Shown: in pieces, positions 8,967 to 12,426 of the stretch
How the letters are laid out: each line of letters starts with the position of its first letter
Numbering within the stretch: position 1 is the first letter of the stretch
Assembly (NCBI GenBank): GCA_015487895.1
Contig: WFOW01000182.1
Coordinates: 1 to 12,426, forward strand
Origin: Gammaproteobacteria bacterium
Lineage (GTDB): Bacteria; Pseudomonadota; Gammaproteobacteria; S144-34
Direction: 5' to 3'
DNA: 12,426 nt
The notes under the pieces: generated by a model
Databases searched by the model: none
Told to the model about the DNA's origin: nothing
The model's input: the letters and a program-made list of their open reading frames with translations, nothing else
Made by a program: the position numbers and the translations under genes

Positions 8967-10620
8967 AGCCGACGTGGTGGTGATCGGCTGCGGGGCCGGC
9001 GGCGCCGCCTGCGCCTGGCGCCTGGCCTCGCGCGGCCTGCGCGTGCTCGTGCTCGAGGCGGGCCCGTGGTACGACCCCGCCCGCGACTACCGTCTGCACC
9101 GGGACGACTGGGAGCGCTCGCGCTTCCCGCACAAGCTGGATCCCGACGAGGGCTACGTGATCGCCCCGCTCCAGCGGCTCGATCCCCGCCGCGCGCCCCT
9201 GCGGAGCTGGAACCGCGTCTGGGGACCCTACGAGGGCGAGCGCCGGCGCGGCTGGCGCTACCACCGCGTGCTCGGGGTCGGCGGCAGCACGCTCCACTTT
9301 TCGGGCGAGGCGCACCGGCTGCACCCGATGGCATTCCGGCTGCGCTCGCACACCGGTGTCGGCGCCGACTGGCCATTCACCTACGACGAGCTCGAGCCCT
9401 ACTACGTGGAGGCCGAGCGGGTGGTCGGCGTCGCCGGCCCGGACCGCGATCCCACGCGCCCGCGCAGCGCGCCCTATCCCCTCCCGCCCCACCCCCTGAG
9501 CCACGCGGGCCGCACGCTGGCACGTGCGTTGGAGAAGGCCGGCTTCCCCTGGCTGCCGAACCCGGTGGCCATCCTCTCGCGTCCCTACGACGGGCGGCCC
9601 CCCTGCAACTACTGCGCGAACTGCAACCGCGGCTGTCCGCGCACCGACAAGGGCAGCGCCGACGTGACCTTCGCCCGCAGGGCCGTGGCCACGGGCCGCT
9701 GCCGGATCCTCACGGGCGCCACGGTCCTGCGCCTCCTCGCGGGAAGGCACGACCGCGTGGACGGCATCGAGTACCTTCACGAAGGCGCGACCAGGCTCGC
9801 ACGCGCCCGGGCCTACGTGCTCGCCGCGGGCGCGGTGGAGACCCCGCGCCTGCTGCTGCTCTCCGTCGCTCCCGCCTGTCCCGACGGCCTCGCCAACGAG
9901 TCGGGCCTGGTGGGGCGCAACTTCATGGAGACGCTCGCCTGGACCAGCATCGGCCTCCACCCGCAGCCCCAGGGCGCGCACCGCGGCATCGCCTCGGAGC
10001 TGGTCTCGTGGGCGCGGAACGCGCCCGACGCGCTGGGCGAGGTGCCGGGCGGCTTCCGGCTGTCACCGGCGGTGGCGGAGGCGGACATGATGGGTCCTGC
10101 GGCCTATGCGCGGCGCGCCGTCCCCGGATGGGGACTCGCCCACCGCCGCGCCATGCGCGAGCGCTTCGCGCACGCCTTGGGTGTGGGCGCGATCGGGGAG
10201 TTCCTTCCGAACGAGGGAAGCCGGGTGGATCTCGACCCGGACCGCCGCGACCGTCACGGCCGGCCGCTCGCGCGCATCCGCAGCGTGCTGGATGCGGACG
10301 CCGTCCGCCGCCTCGAGCGCATGGCCGCCGCCACGCGCGCCGTGCTGGAGGCGGCAGGCGTGTGCGAGCTGGTCGAGGAGTACGGGAGCTACGACACCTT
10401 CAGCGCCACCCACGTCTTCGGGACCTGCCGCATGGGCCACGATCCGCGCACGAGCGTGGTGGACCCCTGGGGGCGCAGCCACCGCTGGCGGAACCTGTGG
10501 ATCGCGGATGCGAGCGTCTTCCCGAGCTCGGGCGGCGGCGAGTCGCCCTCGCTCACGATCCAGGCGCTCGCGCTGCGCACGGCCGACCGCCTCGTCACGG
10601 CGCTCGGCCGGCGGGAATAG
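8944..10620 (+). CDS. GMC-family FAD dehydrogenase with predicted Fe-S cluster (glucose/gluconate dehydrogenase-like catalytic subunit)
   Basis: This 558-residue flavoprotein would oxidise an alcohol or sugar, probably in the periplasm, delivered with the Tat subunit encoded just upstream. Seen: the FAD-binding GCGAGG (15-20) with Glu38 in LVLEAGP; GVGGSTLHFSG (from 111); GVGADWPFTYDELEPYYVEA, typical of the glucose/gluconate dehydrogenase branch; AAGAVETPRLLLLS; and a C-terminal GMC domain with HVFGTCRMG (His490). Cysteines 221, 227 and 231 have the C-x5-C-x3-C spacing of the [3Fe-4S] site of bacterial FAD-glucose dehydrogenase; an additional Cys224 lies between. Where most members have an Asn-Pro active-site motif, this one reads GGGESPSLTI (Ser534-Pro535). 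The start is GTG at 8944, because the frame upstream overlaps the small subunit and has no similarity. No cytochrome c gene follows, so the electron acceptor is unknown. The substrate is not deducible. Confidence 0.88.
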   Translation: MAARGAPEADVVVIGCGAGGAACAWRLASRGLRVLVLEAGPWYDPARDYRLHRDDWERSRFPHKLDPDEGYVIAPLQRLDPRRAPLRSWNRVWGPYEGERRRGWRYHRVLGVGGSTLHFSGEAHRLHPMAFRLRSHTGVGADWPFTYDELEPYYVEAERVVGVAGPDRDPTRPRSAPYPLPPHPLSHAGRTLARALEKAGFPWLPNPVAILSRPYDGRPPCNYCANCNRGCPRTDKGSADVTFARRAVATGRCRILTGATVLRLLAGRHDRVDGIEYLHEGATRLARARAYVLAAGAVETPRLLLLSVAPACPDGLANESGLVGRNFMETLAWTSIGLHPQPQGAHRGIASELVSWARNAPDALGEVPGGFRLSPAVAEADMMGPAAYARRAVPGWGLAHRRAMRERFAHALGVGAIGEFLPNEGSRVDLDPDRRDRHGRPLARIRSVLDADAVRRLERMAAATRAVLEAAGVCELVEEYGSYDTFSATHVFGTCRMGHDPRTSVVDPWGRSHRWRNLWIADASVFPSSGGGESPSLTIQALALRTADRLVTALGRRE

Positions 10621-10636
10621 AGCGGAGCGGGCCCCG

Positions 10637-10652
10637 CCCGCCGGCCGGCGGG
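10637..10652. terminator. Perfect GC palindrome between convergent genes, possible bidirectional terminator
   Basis: CCCGCCGGCCGGCGGG is a perfect 16-base palindrome lying between the GMC gene (stop at 10620) and the convergent PEP-CTERM gene (stop at 10669). There is no T-run on either side, so termination is inferred from position only. Confidence 0.3.
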
Positions 10653-10668
10653 TAGGGTCCCGAAGGGG

Positions 10669-10821
10669 TCAGCGGCGCCGGCGCAGCAGGCCGACCGCCG
10701 CGGCGCCCGCCGCGATCAGCCCCAGCGTCGCCGGCTCCGGCACCGACGCCGTGGGACCGCCGGCCCACGCCGCGCCCGCCACGCCGATCAACATCAGGCC
10801 CTGCATCAGCTTCGAGATCAT
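10669..10821 (-). CDS. Minimal PEP-CTERM protein (signal peptide plus sorting signal, 50 residues)
   Basis: The product has three parts: a signal peptide (1-20, Lys4, hydrophobic core LMLIGVAGAAWA, likely cut after AWA), a six-residue passenger GGPTAS, and a canonical PEP-CTERM tail with VPEP (27-30), a hydrophobic helix (about 32-46) and RRRR (47-50). PEP-CTERM tails are recognised by exosortase (EpsH/XrtA) in exopolysaccharide-producing Gram-negative bacteria, which cuts the tail and sends the protein outward. Here almost nothing would remain as cargo. Start ATG at 10821 is supported by an excellent GGAGGAGG 7 bases upstream; an in-frame ATG at 10875 would add 18 residues but has no such site and spoils the signal peptide. 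It is convergent with the GMC gene and divergent from the DsrE-like gene. No exosortase gene is visible in the window. Confidence 0.8.
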   Translation of the reverse strand: MISKLMQGLMLIGVAGAAWAGGPTASVPEPATLGLIAAGAAAVGLLRRRR

Positions 10822-10828
10822 CTCCCAT

Positions 10829-10836
10829 CCTCCTCC
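10829..10836 (-). promoter_or_regulatory. Strong ribosome binding site of the PEP-CTERM gene
   Basis: Read on the - strand the sequence is GGAGGAGG, ending 7 bases before ATG at 10821. It is the best Shine-Dalgarno match I noticed in the window and decides the start codon of this very short gene. Confidence 0.75.
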
Positions 10837-10852
10837 GTCGCCACCAAGGGCC

Positions 10853-10872
10853 GCGGGCCGCCGCCGGCCCGC
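10853..10872 (-). other. Hairpin in the leader of the PEP-CTERM gene
   Basis: GCGGGCC (10853-10859) and GGCCCGC (10866-10872) form a 7-base-pair stem with a 6-base loop, 17 bases upstream of the ribosome binding site on the - strand. The rest of the divergent region 10822-11014 holds no gene. I could not identify a convincing - strand promoter in it. Confidence 0.3.
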
Positions 10873-11000
10873 CATGCCACTCCACGCCAGAAAGGATGCA
10901 GGATCCACGCCGCATTCCCCCGATGGCTTCCGGATCAAACGGTTATCTGCCCCACGCGGACTTCCCGCGCTGCGCGATCCGGTCGACGGACGCCCGGGTG

Positions 11001-11006
11001 TAAAAT
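11001..11006 (+). promoter_or_regulatory. -10 element of the DsrE-like gene
   Basis: TAAAAT matches the -10 consensus at five of six positions and stands out in a GC-rich background. It ends 8 bases before the ATG at 11015, so transcription would start at or just before the start codon. No clear -35 is present at the usual distance. Confidence 0.5.
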
Positions 11007-11014
11007 CGGATGAC

Positions 11015-11530
11015 ATGCGCACACCTTGGCACGAGCTTCCCGGAGCCCGGTTCTGGCTCCTGCTGGCACCGGCCCTGGGCATGGCCCGCACGTTCGCCAT
11101 CGACGGCGGGGCACCCCTGCCGCGCGGGGTCGAGGAGCTCCTCTCGAGCGCGCGCGCCCCCGCCGGCGTGGTCTTCGAGATCGTGACCGAGGACGAGGAC
11201 GGGCTCGAGTGGGCGCTGCCGGCCGTCGAGCGCGCCATCCGGCGGCTGCGCGAGCGCTTCCCGGACCTGCCCGTGGCGGTGGTGAGCCACGGCGAGGAGA
11301 TGTTCGCCCTCACCCGCGACGACGTCGACGAGGAGACGCGCATGCGGCTGGCGCGCCTGACGCGCGCGCTCGGGGCGCCGGTGCACGTGTGCGGGACCTT
11401 CGCGGGCTGGCGCGGGCTCGCACCCGAGGACTTCACGGACGAGGTCGACGTGGCCGCCGCCGGCCCCGCGCAGGTCAACGACTACCGCGCGCTCGGCTGG
11501 ACCGTGGTGAGGATCACCGACGACGACTGA
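11015..11530 (+). CDS. DsrE-like family protein, probably exported or membrane-anchored
   Basis: This 171-residue protein resembles the DsrE/DsrF-like fold, which includes sulfur-relay proteins and many uncharacterised members. Support comes from the alternating strand and helix pattern from residue 50 on: GVVFEIVTEDEDG, then PVAVVSHGEEMFALT, then GAPVHVCGTFAGWRGLAPED, and a closing VDVAAAGPAQVNDYRALGW and VVRI. The single cysteine, Cys126, falls where family members often carry a conserved Cys before a Gly. The N-terminus has basic and hydrophobic stretches (GARFWLLLAPALGMARTFA) that could be a signal peptide or anchor. The start is ATG at 11015, preceded by a -10-like TAAAAT and no Shine-Dalgarno. 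It is divergent from the PEP-CTERM gene and convergent with the tRNA gene 17 bases away. A sulfur-transfer role is possible but not shown; the DsrE-like assignment is moderately sure. Confidence 0.7.
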   Translation: MRTPWHELPGARFWLLLAPALGMARTFAIDGGAPLPRGVEELLSSARAPAGVVFEIVTEDEDGLEWALPAVERAIRRLRERFPDLPVAVVSHGEEMFALTRDDVDEETRMRLARLTRALGAPVHVCGTFAGWRGLAPEDFTDEVDVAAAGPAQVNDYRALGWTVVRITDDD

Positions 11531-11547
11531 GGGACGCCGCGAACGGA

Positions 11548-11622
11548 TGGAGCCGGTGAGGGGATTTGAACCCCTGACCTACCGCTTACGAGGCGGTTGC
11601 TCTACCGCTGAGCTACACCGGC
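11548..11622 (-). tRNA. tRNA-Thr (anticodon CGU)
   Basis: Read on the - strand the cloverleaf is complete: acceptor GCCGGTG/CACCGGC, D-arm GCTC/GAGC, anticodon stem ACCGC/GCGGT with loop CTCGTAA (anticodon CGT, reading ACG), T-arm AGGGG/CCCCT with loop TTCAAAT. The discriminator base is T and CCA is encoded (11548-11550). The 3' end is 17 bases from the stop of the convergent DsrE-like gene, and no terminator is visible. Confidence 0.97.
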
Positions 11623-11638
11623 GGGCGGAAGCGCCCGG

Positions 11639-11667
11639 AGTATAGGGGAGGCCGGGGGCGCCGGCAA
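11639..11667 (-). promoter_or_regulatory. Promoter of the tRNA-Thr gene
   Basis: On the - strand TTGCCG (11667-11662), a 17-base spacer and TATACT (11644-11639, five of six -10 matches) lie upstream of the tRNA, followed by a GC-rich discriminator region. It begins just after the fur-family stop codon, so the tRNA is transcribed on its own or as well as by read-through. Confidence 0.75.
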
Positions 11668-11672
11668 CGCGC

Positions 11673-12137
11673 TCAGCCGCCCTCGGCCCTGCGCACGCGG
11701 ATGACGACGTCCACGCCCTCGGTCACGGTGCCGGGCGGCGGAGGCGGCAGCGGGCCGAGCGCGAGCGCGCCGGGGTCGATGTCCTCGAGCGTGCCCGTGT
11801 CGACGTTGTAGAAGTGATGGTGGTCCTCGGTGTTGGGGTCGTAGAAGACCCGGCTCGGGTCCACGATGACCTCGCGCACGAGCCCCTTGCGGGCGAACAG
11901 GCCCAGCGTGTTGTACACCGTGGCCTTGGAGACCAGGTGCCGCTCGCGGTTGACCGCCGCCAGCACCTGATCGGCCGACAGGTGCTGCGGCCGCGCGAAC
12001 AGGACCTGGGCGATCTCCACCCGCTGCTGCGTGGGCAGGATGCCGTGCGCCTGCAGGAGGTCGATCACCTGGCCACGGTCGAGGGGCAGCTCGTCGCGGC
12101 GGGGCATTTGCTGGCTCGCGTCAGGTTCCGTCCTCAT
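11673..12137 (-). CDS. Fur-family transcriptional regulator, Irr-like, cysteine-free
   Basis: This 154-residue (or 144 from a second ATG at 12107) DNA-binding repressor belongs to the Fur superfamily. The winged helix is plain: HGILPTQQRVEIAQVLF (from 31) and the recognition helix region VSKATVYNTLGLFARKGLV (69-87). The dimerisation half has RVFYDPNTEDHHHFYNVDTG with His106-108, and the tail ends in GVDVVIRVRRA. There is no cysteine at all, so the structural CxxC zinc sites of classical Fur, PerR and Zur are missing. The HHH motif, absent CxxC and the tail resemble Irr, the haem-responsive regulator known mainly from Alphaproteobacteria. Which metal or haem it senses is inference. The gene lies 18 bases after thiO and has its own promoter, so the upstream ATG at 12137 may be just outside the transcript. 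Confidence 0.88.
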   Translation of the reverse strand: MRTEPDASQQMPRRDELPLDRGQVIDLLQAHGILPTQQRVEIAQVLFARPQHLSADQVLAAVNRERHLVSKATVYNTLGLFARKGLVREVIVDPSRVFYDPNTEDHHHFYNVDTGTLEDIDPGALALGPLPPPPPGTVTEGVDVVIRVRRAEGG

Positions 12138-12140
12138 AGC

Positions 12141-12169
12141 AATCTACTCAAGAATTTAGACGCTGTCCA
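12141..12169 (-). promoter_or_regulatory. Promoter of the Fur-family gene
   Basis: On the - strand TGGACA (12169-12164, five of six -35 matches), a 17-base spacer and TAGATT (12146-12141) form a good sigma70 promoter inside the last codons of thiO and the short gap. The AT-rich block 12139-12160 is unusual here and may also carry an operator. The expected start point (about 12132-12136) coincides with the first ATG. Confidence 0.65.
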
Positions 12170-12426
12170 CCTCCGCGGGCCGCGGGGCGTCGAAGGCATA
12201 GGGGGCCGGGTCGAGCGTGGGCGCGCGCCCTAGAAGGAAGTCGGCCGCGAGCCGCGCCGAGGCCGGCGCCAGCACGACGCCGTTGCGGTACTGCCCCACG
12301 TTGAGGAACAGCCCCTCGGCGTCCGGGTGCGGCCCGATGTAGGGCACCCCGCCGGGCGCCGCCGGCCGCAGCCCCGCCCAGTGCGCATCGGGCGCCGCCC
12401 GGCCGAGGGCGGGGCAGAGCACCGCC
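12156..12426 (-). CDS. thiO: Glycine oxidase ThiO-type FAD-dependent amino acid oxidase, 3' end only
   Basis: These are the last 89 codons of a D-amino-acid-oxidase-fold flavoenzyme; the 5' part lies off the right edge and the frame is open to base 12425. Recognisable C-terminal features are HWAGLRPAAPGGVPYIGPHP, then NVGQYRNGVVLAPASARLAA with the FAD-contacting (R)NGVVLAPASA segment, and the DPAPYAFDAPRP tail. This pattern is typical of proteobacterial ThiO, which oxidises glycine to iminoacetate for the thiazole part of thiamine, but other glycine/D-amino acid oxidases of the family share it. The stop TAA is at 12158-12156. The promoter of the downstream Fur-family gene lies within this 3' end. 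The window does not show whether other thiamine genes adjoin it. Confidence 0.8.
   Translation of the reverse strand, partial: AVLCPALGRAAPDAHWAGLRPAAPGGVPYIGPHPDAEGLFLNVGQYRNGVVLAPASARLAADFLLGRAPTLDPAPYAFDAPRPAEVDSV

Noticed and set aside
10870..10895. Possible sigma54 promoter (TGGC-type) upstream of the PEP-CTERM gene, attractive because some PEP-CTERM genes are sigma54-controlled
   Set aside because: The spacing between GG and GC is one base short and no TTGC box follows; not convincing.
10822..11478. In-frame open extension upstream of the PEP-CTERM gene (up to 269 codons)
   Set aside because: Most of it is antisense to the DsrE-like gene and of shadow-type composition, and the signal peptide and strong ribosome binding site point to ATG 10821.
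11548..11622. tRNA-Thr as an integration site for a mobile element
   Set aside because: No repeat of the tRNA 3' end, integrase or phage-like gene is visible nearby.
12139..12160. Fur/PerR- or IscR-type operator in the AT-rich region before the Fur-family gene
   Set aside because: Only TCTA/TAGA half-matches are symmetrical; no known box fits well, so only the promoter is annotated.

Overview
The window comes from a very GC-rich bacterial chromosome. I read it as gammaproteobacterial, perhaps close to the Chromatiales/Ectothiorhodospiraceae. The reasons are a DUF1631 protein, a PEP-CTERM protein, a DsrE-like protein, a tRNA-Thr(CGU) with encoded CCA, and nadC and thiO of proteobacterial type. 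This placement is an inference from gene content and composition; no phylogenetic marker was compared. Almost every base is coding and the longest gene-free stretch is under 200 bases.

Left part (1-5981, all + strand): the 3' part of a Kef-type K+:H+ antiporter gene, whose RCK nucleotide-binding domain is broken by an apparent internal deletion and frameshift near 246. Three bases later comes a complete P2-type cation ATPase. A bulged inverted repeat spans the ATPase stop codon, followed by a 762-residue DUF1631 protein of unknown function and a probable intrinsic terminator (6041-6070).

Middle part (6080-10620, + strand): a likely two-gene unit of an AGCS sodium:alanine/glycine symporter and quinolinate phosphoribosyltransferase (nadC). 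An imperfect inverted repeat follows, then an overlapping gene pair for a membrane-type FAD dehydrogenase: a Tat-exported small subunit (gluconate 2-dehydrogenase subunit 3 family) and a GMC flavoprotein. The flavoprotein carries a cysteine cluster with the spacing of the [3Fe-4S] site of bacterial FAD-glucose dehydrogenase. No cytochrome c subunit gene is next to it.

Right part (10669-12426): a 50-residue PEP-CTERM protein (- strand) made of almost nothing but a signal peptide and a sorting signal; a divergent, probably exported DsrE-like protein (+ strand); a tRNA-Thr(CGU) with a clear promoter (- strand); a cysteine-free, Irr-like Fur-family regulator (- strand); and the 3' end of a ThiO-type glycine oxidase gene (- strand).

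Across the window, three + strand genes have a -10-like hexamer only 7-8 bases before the start codon, which suggests leaderless transcripts. The observations most worth a second look are the minimal PEP-CTERM protein, the Fe-S GMC dehydrogenase lacking a neighbouring cytochrome and with an altered active-site motif, the Irr-like regulator, the ATPase that lacks the M6 aspartate, and the lesion in the Kef gene.
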